Part shown: piece after piece, positions 1 to 8,335 of the stretch
How positions within the stretch are numbered: position 1 is the first letter of the stretch
Layout: every line of letters begins with the position of its first letter
NCBI RefSeq assembly: GCF_900109575.1
Contig: NZ_FOAF01000001.1
Span: 2,389,662-2,453,661, forward strand
From: Olivibacter domesticus
Lineage (GTDB): Bacteria; Bacteroidota; Bacteroidia; Sphingobacteriales; Sphingobacteriaceae
Direction: 5' to 3'
Length of the DNA: 64,000 nt
Notes under the pieces: model-generated
Databases searched by the model: none
What the model was told of the DNA's origin: nothing
What the model saw: only the letters and a program-made list of their open reading frames with translations
Translations under genes and position numbers: made by a program

Positions 1-32
1 TCCATACTTGCTGCTGCTATCATCTCTTCCAT
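1..32 (-). CDS. Start of an unidentified gene (cut by window edge)
   Basis: An ATG at 32..30 on the minus strand opens a frame reading MEEMIAAAS, which runs out of the window. It begins immediately after the stop codon of the acyl carrier protein gene (positions 33-35), with no spacer, so the two are almost certainly cotranscribed and translationally linked. Ten codons are too few to name the product. An acyl-adenylating ligase or another enzyme that uses the carrier protein would fit the context, but that is inference. Confidence 0.5.
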   Translation of the reverse strand, partial: MEEMIAAASM

Positions 33-272
33 TTATATATGGACATTATATTTCACCAATACCTCACACACTTTTCCGTAAGTTGTCATCTCCAGTATAT
101 CTTCTGTTTCAACAGCTATTTCAAATTTGTTTTCAAGCGCTGTAATCAGGTACATATGCGCCATAGAATCCCATTCGGCAATTCCTTGATACGCTAAACT
201 TTCATTCACTGCTGCTACTGGTATAGATAGTCCTTCTGCAAAGGCATCTTTTAATTTTTCTATATTATTCAT
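33..272 (-). CDS. Acyl carrier protein
   Basis: A 79-residue acidic protein with the four-helix carrier protein pattern. Ser36 sits in the motif EWDSMAHM, the expected phosphopantetheine attachment site (DSL/DSM in the family). Carrier proteins hold an acyl group as a thioester for a partner enzyme. This one sits inside an NIS siderophore locus, 37 bp downstream of the MATE gene and abutting the next gene, which resembles the ligase plus carrier pairing known from petrobactin-type clusters. It is probably a dedicated pathway carrier rather than the fatty-acid AcpP, because no fatty-acid genes are nearby. The cargo cannot be read from the sequence. Confidence 0.85.
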   Translation of the reverse strand: MNNIEKLKDAFAEGLSIPVAAVNESLAYQGIAEWDSMAHMYLITALENKFEIAVETEDILEMTTYGKVCEVLVKYNVHI

Positions 273-309
273 TTATTTCCTATTTTAATTTAACATACGT
301 CTATTTAAT

Positions 310-1707
310 CTACACAACAATCTGTTTCCATTTTCCTTGTCTGAACACATATACACAAGCCGTTGCAAGTACTATTTCGGAAAACATGATAGCTATAAAA
401 ATGCCATTGGCACCCCAGTTGGCGGTGATTGCCAGTAAATATGCCAAAGGCAATTGCGTAACATAAAACATCAATATGTTAAGCAGCGTTACTGTGCCCA
501 CAGCTCCCGAAGCGTTGAGCGCTCTTGATATCACCATCGTGTAGCCGAAGAAGAAGTATGCAATTGCCATATATTGCAAATAGGTAGTCGCGCTGTTTAG
601 CACGGCTACATCATTCGTAAAGATCCCTACAATTGAACGCGCGTAAAAGAGTAGCATAATGGCTGCTAATCCAAGATAACACATATTAAAAACACCCGTT
701 TTCCAAACAGACTCTTCTGCTCGTTCGGGCTGCTTGGCGCCAAGGTTCTGCCCGGTCAATACACCGGCAGCATTGGCAATACCCCAGGCGGGTAGTACCG
801 TAAACATAACTATTCTATTCGCTAAGATATATCCAGCAAGTGTGCTCTCACCTAATTTTGCAACAATAACAATCATAAGAAACCGACTAGACGAAGGAAC
901 TAAGAATTGCAAAGTGCCTGCAGTAGCGAGTTTAATCAACCGGTTCATAAGAACAGGAGCAAAACGCAGCTGCCTTTTTCCAATAATAAGCCGCCTATTA
1001 GTTTTAACAAGATGCCATAATTGATAGGCAACCACCACACCGTTGGCTGCAACCATTGCTATCCCTGCTCCAACTATACCTAACGCAGGGAAAGGGCCTA
1101 TACCATAAATAAGCAAGGCACATAATACGGCGTTGATGAAGTTCGCCATAATCAATGCACGCATCGCTCTAAAGGCATCGCCTGCTCCACGGAAGATACC
1201 ATTTAATATGATGCGCATAATCATTAAACATGCACCGCCAAACATGAACTTCGTATAGACATTTCCGTACCCAATCAGCTGACTATTTGCTCCGGAAAAT
1301 TGTACAATTTCCTTACTGTACGTAAATGCAAGACCGCTGCACAGGATGCCTATGAAGACGCCGATATAAACTACTTGCATAGCGGTGTGTCCAGCCAGTT
1401 TAGGTTTTTGCTCACCTACTCGCCTAGCAATCATGGTAGTGGCAGCAATCCCCAAGCCTGTTGCAACAGATTGCAATAGAATCAGTACCGAATTGCTGAT
1501 ACCTACAATGGTGATTGCGCGTTCACCTAAGCTGCTTACGAACAGTAGGTCAACCACCACAAAAAGCGACTCCATGCTCAGTTCAAGCATCGTTGGAACA
1601 GCGAGTAAGAAGGTAGCTCTATTCACGCTGCCCACGGTAAAATTTCGCTCACTTCCCTGTAAGGCGATCCGGAACAGATTAAATAAGGATCGTATTTTTA
1701 ATAGCAC
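310..1707 (-). CDS. MATE family efflux transporter, probable siderophore exporter
   Basis: A 465-residue polytopic membrane protein of normal MATE length. After a short basic N-terminus come about twelve hydrophobic segments in two similar halves; residues 28-60 (FLLAVPTMLELSMESL then VVDLLFVSSLG) match the MATE first helices. MATE proteins export cationic or amphipathic compounds using Na+ or H+ gradients. The start is a GTG at 1707 since no upstream in-frame ATG fits. It lies 27 bp downstream of the N-monooxygenase gene in the same orientation, so export of the siderophore or an intermediate is the likely role. The family is certain; the substrate is inferred from context. Confidence 0.85.
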   Translation of the reverse strand: MLLKIRSLFNLFRIALQGSERNFTVGSVNRATFLLAVPTMLELSMESLFVVVDLLFVSSLGERAITIVGISNSVLILLQSVATGLGIAATTMIARRVGEQKPKLAGHTAMQVVYIGVFIGILCSGLAFTYSKEIVQFSGANSQLIGYGNVYTKFMFGGACLMIMRIILNGIFRGAGDAFRAMRALIMANFINAVLCALLIYGIGPFPALGIVGAGIAMVAANGVVVAYQLWHLVKTNRRLIIGKRQLRFAPVLMNRLIKLATAGTLQFLVPSSSRFLMIVIVAKLGESTLAGYILANRIVMFTVLPAWGIANAAGVLTGQNLGAKQPERAEESVWKTGVFNMCYLGLAAIMLLFYARSIVGIFTNDVAVLNSATTYLQYMAIAYFFFGYTMVISRALNASGAVGTVTLLNILMFYVTQLPLAYLLAITANWGANGIFIAIMFSEIVLATACVYVFRQGKWKQIVV

Positions 1708-1734
1708 GTAAATTTATTTTAATGACATCAAAAA

Positions 1735-3078
1735 TTATTGATATATTTTTGCTTCATTAGACTGCTTTTCTACCTCTCCTTTTTTCATTTCATCCGCACC
1801 GAAGGTTTGAAAAGCAATTTTTTCTTCCACTTTATAGACTACTCGGCCAAGCAGTTCATTCAATATGTACGAATTTCTATAAGCGCCCATACCCAGATCA
1901 GGTGTTACAAAACCGTGGCTATGCAGTTCGACATTCTGTACATAGACCTCTTGTTGGTTTTTATCAATTGTATAATTTCTTTTTACATCCAAAGCACTTG
2001 TAGCTGTTCGTTCCAAACGATCCTCAATTCCTGCCAGAAAAGCAGGCTCCTTATATTTATACCCGGTAGCCATGATGACAAAATTTGTAGACACGTTATA
2101 CAGTTTGTCTTGCTCATGTTGCAAAAAGTGTAATCCATATATATGTTCGTCATTTAAGGAAATATCCTTCAATTCGCTATTCGCCATCATGGTTACGTTT
2201 ACCTTGCCATCAGCAGTTTCTATCGCATATAGTTCGTTAAAAATTTGATTGATCAGATCATAATTTACGCCCTTATAAAGTATGTTTTGCTTAGACAATA
2301 GTTGGCTGCGTTTAACCGCTGGCAATGCATAGAAATAGTCAACATAGTCGGGAGAAGTAAGCTCAAGCGTTAAACGTGCATGATTTTCCAGCGGAAAAAA
2401 TCGATCGGAACGTGTAATCCAATTCACGTGAAGCCCCGTTCTTGTGTGAGGTAAAAGATCATGAAATATTTCGGCAGCACTTTGACCTGAACCAACAATG
2501 GTAATGGATTTTTCTTTTAGAAGTGCCTCCTTACAATATAAGTAATCTGCCGTGTGTATTACCTTATCTAATTTCTTAGCAAGGATATTGCGGGGAATAT
2601 AGGGTTGGGTACCGGTACCTAAAACTATTTTTTTTGTTGTATACGTAACAATTTCTTTTGTATTAACATGTTGCACGGCGAGCATATACAAATCATTGAT
2701 ATAGCTCACTTCTAACACTTCTTGCGAGAACAAACAATTGGCTAATTGACTTACTACCCATCTACAATAAGCATTGTACTCCCTTCGAAGAATAAAAAAG
2801 TTTTCCCGAATATAAAATTTATAAATCCGGTTGGTACGCTTCATGAAATTCAGAAAAGAATAGGGACTTGTTGGATCGGCCATCGTCACCAAATCGGCCA
2901 TAAAAGGGACTTGCAAAGTGGCCTCATCTAGCATTAAACCCAAATGCCAGTTAAATTCTTCCCGTTTATCCAAGAAGATCGCATTACAATCTTCAATAGG
3001 TTGGCTCAACGCCGCAAGGCCTAAGTTAAATGGCCCAATGCCTATACCAATAAAATCATATACCTTACTATTTTCCAT
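1735..3078 (-). CDS. Lysine/diamine N-hydroxylase (IucD/SidA family FAD monooxygenase)
   Basis: A 447-residue flavin-dependent N-hydroxylating monooxygenase. The FAD-binding glycine motif GIGIGPFNLG lies at residues 11-20, a family-typical DLVTMADPTSPYSF segment follows, and the NADPH motif GSGQSAAE is near the middle, with ATGYKY near the C-terminus. These enzymes convert the terminal amine of lysine, ornithine, putrescine or cadaverine to an N-hydroxylamine, the first step to a hydroxamate. With the decarboxylase two genes upstream, the substrate could be the free diamine (as for AlcA and DesB) or lysine; sequence alone does not settle this. It is encoded 29 bp after the acyltransferase gene. 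Confidence 0.9.
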   Translation of the reverse strand: MENSKVYDFIGIGIGPFNLGLAALSQPIEDCNAIFLDKREEFNWHLGLMLDEATLQVPFMADLVTMADPTSPYSFLNFMKRTNRIYKFYIRENFFILRREYNAYCRWVVSQLANCLFSQEVLEVSYINDLYMLAVQHVNTKEIVTYTTKKIVLGTGTQPYIPRNILAKKLDKVIHTADYLYCKEALLKEKSITIVGSGQSAAEIFHDLLPHTRTGLHVNWITRSDRFFPLENHARLTLELTSPDYVDYFYALPAVKRSQLLSKQNILYKGVNYDLINQIFNELYAIETADGKVNVTMMANSELKDISLNDEHIYGLHFLQHEQDKLYNVSTNFVIMATGYKYKEPAFLAGIEDRLERTATSALDVKRNYTIDKNQQEVYVQNVELHSHGFVTPDLGMGAYRNSYILNELLGRVVYKVEEKIAFQTFGADEMKKGEVEKQSNEAKIYQ

Positions 3079-3107
3079 TTTCTATTTTTTCATTTTTTAT
3101 AATTGTT

Positions 3108-4727
3108 CTATTTATCATAGAGCTGTACATCAGTAGGTATTTGCTCCCTTTCATGAGCAATTAACCTATTCTGCGGAAACTTTTCCCAGTACCATTCACG
3201 GTAGCAAAAATTTAAGTGCGCCTTTTTATGGGGCATCACTATTACTCCTTGTAATCTAAAACCAACATGAATCTTATTCATGAGTGCTGCCATAGATTCC
3301 ACTGCTCCCTCTCCTACCAACCTGCCCACCTTTGATTGCGCAAACAGCCAGTCGACAATACTTTGTGTGGTAATAGAAGGATACTTCTTTTGCTTATCTG
3401 TGGGTGCGATAAAAAGATGTGTACCATAGTCGGTAGGTAATACCTCAAAATAATCACCCACAATGTCCCGGGTAGCCCAATACACTTCGAAGTTGAACGT
3501 AGGTGTACCATTTATTTCGCCAATGTAGGCATGTGCCCATTTTTCCGGTAACAAGGTGCGATAAAAATGCTCCAGCTCCCGCAAAGGCCAATCCATCTTC
3601 CAAATAGTTTTCGCATGCTCGCTATTAAACCATTGATGAACCATTTCAAGATCACGATCAATATCAAAAGGTCTGATAGCTACGGTAACCTGCTCGTTGT
3701 CAAACACTTTAAAATAGACCGGACCAGGCCAGCGAGGGTTAAGCAAAACATCTTCACGAAATACCTCATGTAATACATTGGGTACAGATCTGTAGTATGT
3801 TATTGTATCACCTAATAACTTCCCCTTTATGTTGAACCGCCTACAATGGATAATTCCTTTCGCTAATAGGTTGTTTTCCACTTCGGCTACATTTTTATAA
3901 TGTGAATGAATAAGGGCTATTAGTGTTTTTTCTGCCATTAGTCCGGCTTTTCCAATCTGCGCCACCAGTGGTAATAAATGATTTACCAGTGTCTCCTCCA
4001 TCCATTCGTCAATATACTTTTCTGGTAGATGTTCAGCCTGCCCAGCATCCTTCCTTTCTGATAGTGTACTAGTAGTAAAAGGCTTATAGAAGACATCGAT
4101 GGCCAGCAGCCTGTCAAGGTCATTACAGCCAAGAAGTTCCAGGTATTTACGAAACCATTCAAGGGTTGCCCATCCATCGTTCATGCCTTTGGCAGCAGCA
4201 AAAGATTTAATACAATATACTACCAATGAGGTTGCATGAACGTCATCCACACTGTTCACGATGTGGCGGAAACTGCCAATATTAGCCGATGCTTTAATGG
4301 CGAATAGCCTTTTTGGTACGGCAAAGGCAGGCATTAATTCATCCGATGTAGCCAACAACCGTTTATCAATTGATTCGTTCTCATCTATGAGCGACTGTTT
4401 TGCCAATTGTAAAAAGCGGTCGAACGTTAATGTTTTTATTTCTTGTTTTTGCAAGCATCGTTCAAATGCCGGAAAATGAAACCTATGCTCCCCCGCATCG
4501 GAAAAATAATCAAGTGGAATAAAAATCTCCACGTCATAGTTCGAGAAATCAAATCTTAAATGGCAAGTGCAGGAAGTTTTCGCCAATTGATCGGCCAGTG
4601 GCTGATCATATTTTGGGACCCCCATATACCTACTCCAACTGTAAAATTCGCGACAGTAGGTATTGATCAAGGCCGTAAACGAACGGTTGTTATTGAAGGT
4701 ATCCAGCTCCATATGTTTTAATAGCAT
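3108..4727 (-). CDS. Siderophore GNAT acyltransferase with a large N-terminal extension resembling an NIS synthetase
   Basis: A 539-residue protein. Residues about 345-535 form a GNAT acyltransferase of the IucB/RhbD/DesC type, with VAIRPFDIDRDLEMVHQWF at its start, an HLFIAPT segment, and a C-terminal REWYWEKFPQNR. It should acylate the hydroxylamine made by the adjacent monooxygenase to give the hydroxamate. The first 340 residues are unusual for this family: segments such as LINTYCREFYSW and LDYFSDAGEHRFHF weakly resemble the N-terminus of IucA/IucC synthetases, but the HGEN and KDxGE catalytic motifs are absent. An alternative ATG at 4712 (MELDTF) is possible; the gene overlaps the decarboxylase end either way. 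The GNAT call is firm, the N-terminal call weak. Confidence 0.8.
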   Translation of the reverse strand: MLLKHMELDTFNNNRSFTALINTYCREFYSWSRYMGVPKYDQPLADQLAKTSCTCHLRFDFSNYDVEIFIPLDYFSDAGEHRFHFPAFERCLQKQEIKTLTFDRFLQLAKQSLIDENESIDKRLLATSDELMPAFAVPKRLFAIKASANIGSFRHIVNSVDDVHATSLVVYCIKSFAAAKGMNDGWATLEWFRKYLELLGCNDLDRLLAIDVFYKPFTTSTLSERKDAGQAEHLPEKYIDEWMEETLVNHLLPLVAQIGKAGLMAEKTLIALIHSHYKNVAEVENNLLAKGIIHCRRFNIKGKLLGDTITYYRSVPNVLHEVFREDVLLNPRWPGPVYFKVFDNEQVTVAIRPFDIDRDLEMVHQWFNSEHAKTIWKMDWPLRELEHFYRTLLPEKWAHAYIGEINGTPTFNFEVYWATRDIVGDYFEVLPTDYGTHLFIAPTDKQKKYPSITTQSIVDWLFAQSKVGRLVGEGAVESMAALMNKIHVGFRLQGVIVMPHKKAHLNFCYREWYWEKFPQNRLIAHEREQIPTDVQLYDK

Positions 4728-6216
4728 TAAGCATAAACCGGATATCGTTCATCGTAGTAAGCGGGTTAAAAATGGTAAACTTTAAGTAGAACTTTCCGTT
4801 TACCTTAGTGCTTGCTACCAATACCTCACCCGCATGGAATAGCTGTTTTTTAATATATTGATTCAAGTCACAAAGTGTGTCATGAGAGAAATGCGTTGGC
4901 GCATAGCGGAATACAAGAATACTAATATCCGAATCGCCCAACAGCTCAAAGTCGGGATCACTGTCAATGAGGCCGGCCGTTTGTTTACTCGTTTCAATAA
5001 TAGCGTCCATATAGCCACCCAGCTTATGACGCCCCATCAATCTTAACGTAAACCATAACTTCAAAGCATCGAAGCGCCGTGTACTCTGCGTGATAGATTT
5101 ATTGATCTGTGCAGGATATTCCTCATAATCCTGCTCTTCAGGATTAAGGTAATCGGCGTGATGTTTTATTATCTCCAGTAGGCTTTTATGCCGAACGATA
5201 AAAGCACTGCTACTGATGGGTTGAAAAAAGGATTTATGGTAGTCGATTGTAACAGAGTGTGCTCTTTCCAATCCGTTGAGCAGATGTTTATGTTTATCAG
5301 TCAACAGCAGGCCGCAACCATAAGCGGCATCTATATGCAACCACAAGCCAAACCGCTCTGCAATCTCTGCGATGTTCTCAATAGGGTCAATATTACCGAA
5401 ATCAGTAGTACCAGCTGTAGCAACAATCGCTATAGGTATGTTACCCAGTTCTAACTCTGCCTGAATAGCATCTTTAAGTGCATCCACACTCATCCTAAAT
5501 CGCTCATCAGTAGCTACTTTAATCACTCCTTGCTCGCCCAGCCCCAACAAAGAAGCATTTTTTTGATTACTAAAATGTGCCTTGTCAGACACGAATACCC
5601 TAAATCTGTGGGCTACTAGTGGGTTTCCATCGTATTTGATGTTATGTCCATACTTATGGAGCGCAAAATGATCCCGCGCCAATAGAAGTCCCATTAAATT
5701 ACTTTGCGAACCTCCCCCTGTGAATACACCATCAGCCTCTTCGCTGAAACCAATCTGTTTAGCCGTCCAATTGATTAACTGTCTTTCCATTAATGTGCCA
5801 CCAGCACTTTGATCGTAGGTATCCTGAGAGGAGTTAATAGCGCTTACCAATACTTCAGCGGCCAGCGCAGGAATCACGATCGGACAATTTAAATGGGCTA
5901 TATACTGAGGTAAATGGAAAGCCGTGGCATGCTGTACATACAACTCATCTACCTCCTTAAATAATGCTTCATATTCCTTTAGCGGGTTATCAAAGTCTAT
6001 TTTTTTAAATTGTTCTGCTAACTTGTTCGGTGTGATACCACTGAACGGCTTCTTTTGGCTATTTAAAAACTTCAGGACCATTTGCTTTGCCTGATCCATT
6101 GCAGCATCATAGGTGTGGATACTTCCCTGATTAAAAATGTCGGGGTATAAATGAGCAGGATTGCTCCCTTGCAGTGCGTCTCCCACTTCAGCGGTTTGAA
6201 ACGATATATTTTCCAT
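4690..6216 (-). CDS. PLP-dependent amino-acid decarboxylase (group II; DesA/Ddc-like)
   Basis: A 508-residue type-I-fold PLP decarboxylase. Lys328 in TIDYHKSFF is the Schiff-base lysine, His213 in DKAHFS the ring-stacking residue, and Asp296 in HIDAAYG the residue that contacts the pyridine nitrogen. The family contains L-lysine decarboxylase DesA, L-2,4-diaminobutyrate decarboxylase and PvsE-like enzymes. In a locus with an N-hydroxylase, acyltransferase and NIS synthetases, conversion of lysine to cadaverine (or ornithine/diaminobutyrate to the matching diamine) as siderophore backbone is the natural role. Substrate choice is inferred. The gene starts 15 bp after the nitroreductase and overlaps the acyltransferase start, consistent with tight coupling. 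Confidence 0.9.
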   Translation of the reverse strand: MENISFQTAEVGDALQGSNPAHLYPDIFNQGSIHTYDAAMDQAKQMVLKFLNSQKKPFSGITPNKLAEQFKKIDFDNPLKEYEALFKEVDELYVQHATAFHLPQYIAHLNCPIVIPALAAEVLVSAINSSQDTYDQSAGGTLMERQLINWTAKQIGFSEEADGVFTGGGSQSNLMGLLLARDHFALHKYGHNIKYDGNPLVAHRFRVFVSDKAHFSNQKNASLLGLGEQGVIKVATDERFRMSVDALKDAIQAELELGNIPIAIVATAGTTDFGNIDPIENIAEIAERFGLWLHIDAAYGCGLLLTDKHKHLLNGLERAHSVTIDYHKSFFQPISSSAFIVRHKSLLEIIKHHADYLNPEEQDYEEYPAQINKSITQSTRRFDALKLWFTLRLMGRHKLGGYMDAIIETSKQTAGLIDSDPDFELLGDSDISILVFRYAPTHFSHDTLCDLNQYIKKQLFHAGEVLVASTKVNGKFYLKFTIFNPLTTMNDIRFMLNAIKTYGAGYLQ

Positions 6217-6231
6217 TTATTTTATGATTTG

Positions 6232-6867
6232 TTAGATGTGTTTTAGGCCAATAACCTTTTCGGCGATGGCCGTCCTTCTCTTTGTTACAGGTTTTTGGGA
6301 AAGATCATAATAGCCCATAAAAAAGAGCCCAAACGATTGTTCACGATCCGTTAACCCTAATGTTTTCACATAATCAACGGCTGCTCCACCCGATGCCCAG
6401 TAAGACCCGATATTTAATGCCGTACAAGTCAATGCCATATTTTGCACCGCACAGGAAATGGCGGCAATTTCTTCCCACTCTGGAAGCAGCTGACTATTTT
6501 TTTGAAATACAACAGCCACTATACAGGCTGCATTAAGGGGATAATTCTTTAAATACTCGAATTTGACTGTTCTTTTTACTTCGGGCAGGTCATAATAGCG
6601 ATCTTTGTGATAATTAAACATATAATTACCATAATCTACCTGCTGTTCATCAGATAAAATTATAAATCGCCAAGGTTCCGTCATTTTATGAGTTGGTGCC
6701 CAAGTAGCGTTTGTTAGTATTTCTTCTAACTCATGTGCAGGAATCTCTTTCTTGTAATAACGATCGGCATAAATACTTCTTCTATTACGAATAACGGCTG
6801 TTATCGGGGAATAAAAATGCGGACAGTCCTCTTTTTCTTTTATTAAATTTTCATTAAAAAACTCCAT
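6232..6867 (-). CDS. Nitroreductase family FMN oxidoreductase
   Basis: A 211-residue protein of the nitroreductase fold. IRNRRSIY at residues 26-33 is the family's N-terminal FMN-phosphate motif; NATWAPTHKMTEPWRF follows, and GSYWASGG lies near residue 155. Such enzymes are FMN-dependent NAD(P)H oxidoreductases with broad substrates; some act in thiazoline or peptide oxidation in natural-product clusters. It is the first gene of the minus-strand siderophore operon, directly downstream of a good candidate promoter, so a pathway role (redox tailoring or iron release from the ferric complex) is likely but not shown. Nothing in the sequence indicates the substrate. Confidence 0.8.
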   Translation of the reverse strand: MEFFNENLIKEKEDCPHFYSPITAVIRNRRSIYADRYYKKEIPAHELEEILTNATWAPTHKMTEPWRFIILSDEQQVDYGNYMFNYHKDRYYDLPEVKRTVKFEYLKNYPLNAACIVAVVFQKNSQLLPEWEEIAAISCAVQNMALTCTALNIGSYWASGGAAVDYVKTLGLTDREQSFGLFFMGYYDLSQKPVTKRRTAIAEKVIGLKHI

Positions 6868-6912
6868 TTTGTACGTATTTTTAAATAATAGTCAAAAAAA
6901 ATAAAAAAATCC

Positions 6913-6943
6913 TTGTTATTTATATTCATTACAAATAGATTTG
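6913..6943 (+). promoter_or_regulatory. Candidate promoter for the plus-strand siderophore operon
   Basis: TTG at 6913-6915, a 20-bp spacer, then TAGATTTG at 6936-6943. This is an exact match to the Bacteroidota promoter form TTG-N19-21-TAnnTTTG. It would give a leader of about 225 nt before the oxygenase gene. The -7 element is embedded in the dyad ACAAATAGATTTGT, a plausible repressor site. No test of activity is possible from sequence. Confidence 0.45.
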
Positions 6944-6984
6944 TGACGAGAAATTATTTAGACTTATTAAAAATAGTACAAAAG

Positions 6985-7014
6985 CAAAGATAGAAGCAAG
7001 AAGCAGTAAAACAA
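6985..7014 (-). promoter_or_regulatory. Candidate promoter for the minus-strand siderophore operon
   Basis: On the minus strand, TTG (7014-7012), a 19-bp spacer, then TATCTTTG (6992-6985): an exact fit to the Bacteroidota consensus. The predicted start near 6978 gives a leader of about 110 nt to the nitroreductase gene and would drive the whole minus-strand arm. Its transcript would overlap the predicted plus-strand start by a few tens of bases. Confidence 0.5.
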
Positions 7015-7175
7015 GAAAAAAATTAAAAATTTTTAAAATTAACGAAATTTAATAATTGATTAATTCAGTATGGAATCGGTAAACTCATCGTAAAAATTAT
7101 CGCTATAATTAAATCCAACTAACTACAACTATACAGGTACGTAATAAGCTAATTCATGTTAAAAAATCAAAACTT

Positions 7176-8327
7176 ATGGAGCGCACGTTAGAGCCATTTT
7201 CGTTATTGCCAAATACAGAGCAAAATCATCAAGTTGTAGTAAACACCGCCCCAAAGGCACCACCAATTTTTGAAGTTAAGCCAGAAGAAAGAGCCTCACT
7301 CATGTCAACAGCCAAGCAATTGATGGATGAGTTTGGACACTATGAAAACCCAGATTATATATCGACCTTACATCTGTATGCATATCAGTTATTACCCTCA
7401 CGGATCGCAAAAAAACTGAGTCAGTTCGGAACGGATTTCTCCGCAGCACAGTATGGTGCAATTATTTTTAAAGGGCTAGTGACTGTTAACCAGGAAGCTT
7501 TGGGTCCTACACCTCCCTCTTGGAAGGAGGCAGACAATAACAAACTCATCATATATGGTTTTATTTGTTCTTTATTGCATGGCGCCGTGCCTTCTAAACC
7601 AGTACAATATTATGTACAACGAAAGGGTGGCGGGCTAATGCATGCGATTATTCCAGATGATACGATGTGTTTTTCGCAAACTGGTTCAGGCTCTCGCACG
7701 GATTTATTTGTCCATACAGAAGATGCCTTTCTATTTAATCCGGCAGATTTTCTAAGCTTTTTATACCTACGAAACGAAGAACAAGTAAATTCAACACTCT
7801 ATTCTATTCGATCACATGCAGCAATAACGCCCGATATGGAGCAGTTATTCCAGCCTATATTTAAGTGCCCCAAAGATGCCAATTTCGATCAGGAAGAAGC
7901 AATAGGCGAGCACTTGAGCACTCCTGTTTTATATGGCGATCGAAAAACTCCTTTTATACGCTTTGACGCAGCGGAACAACTATACAATGAAGCGGCGCAT
8001 CAGAGCCCGGAAGCGCTTGCTATCCTGACCAAGTTCTGGACAGCGGCCAAACAATTTGTCTATGAAAAATACATACCGCAATCTGGCGACCTAGTCTTTG
8101 TTAATAATCATTTGTGCGCCCATGGTCGTACTGCATTTCAAGCAGGTTTCAAAATGGTGGACGGCAAATTAATAAAATGTGAAAGAAGACAGATGCTACG
8201 AATGATGAGCAAAACAAGCTTAATTCATATCCGTGAGGTTACACATCCTGATGATCCATATTTTATTATGGAAGACCACTACGGAAAAGTAGCACCATTT
8301 ACAAACCTTTCCCCCAATCATAAATAA
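7176..8327 (+). CDS. TauD/clavaminate-synthase-like Fe(II)/2-oxoglutarate oxygenase
   Basis: A 383-residue non-haem iron oxygenase of the subgroup that hydroxylates free amino acids (VioC/OrfP/AsnO-like). His180 and Glu182 in LFVHTEDAF and His316 in CAHGRTAF form the HxE...H iron triad, and an Arg in the RRQMLR segment (337-342) is a good candidate to bind 2-oxoglutarate. It is the first gene of the plus-strand siderophore arm, 9 bp before an IucA/IucC synthetase. Beta- or gamma-hydroxylation of a lysine-derived or carboxylate building block is the best guess; this activity is not part of the standard hydroxamate NIS pathway. Family assignment is firm, substrate unknown. Confidence 0.85.
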   Translation: MERTLEPFSLLPNTEQNHQVVVNTAPKAPPIFEVKPEERASLMSTAKQLMDEFGHYENPDYISTLHLYAYQLLPSRIAKKLSQFGTDFSAAQYGAIIFKGLVTVNQEALGPTPPSWKEADNNKLIIYGFICSLLHGAVPSKPVQYYVQRKGGGLMHAIIPDDTMCFSQTGSGSRTDLFVHTEDAFLFNPADFLSFLYLRNEEQVNSTLYSIRSHAAITPDMEQLFQPIFKCPKDANFDQEEAIGEHLSTPVLYGDRKTPFIRFDAAEQLYNEAAHQSPEALAILTKFWTAAKQFVYEKYIPQSGDLVFVNNHLCAHGRTAFQAGFKMVDGKLIKCERRQMLRMMSKTSLIHIREVTHPDDPYFIMEDHYGKVAPFTNLSPNHK

Positions 8328-8335
8328 CCATAACC

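Larger units (their letters stand above)
6868..7175. other. Divergent siderophore-operon intergenic region
   Basis: 308 bp of very AT-rich DNA between the two divergent siderophore arms. It contains one candidate promoter for each direction (listed separately) and a short perfect dyad at 6931-6944 (ACAAAT-AG-ATTTGT) that overlaps the plus-strand -7 element and could bind an iron-responsive repressor. I see no further gene and no clear classical Fur box. Confidence 0.6.
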
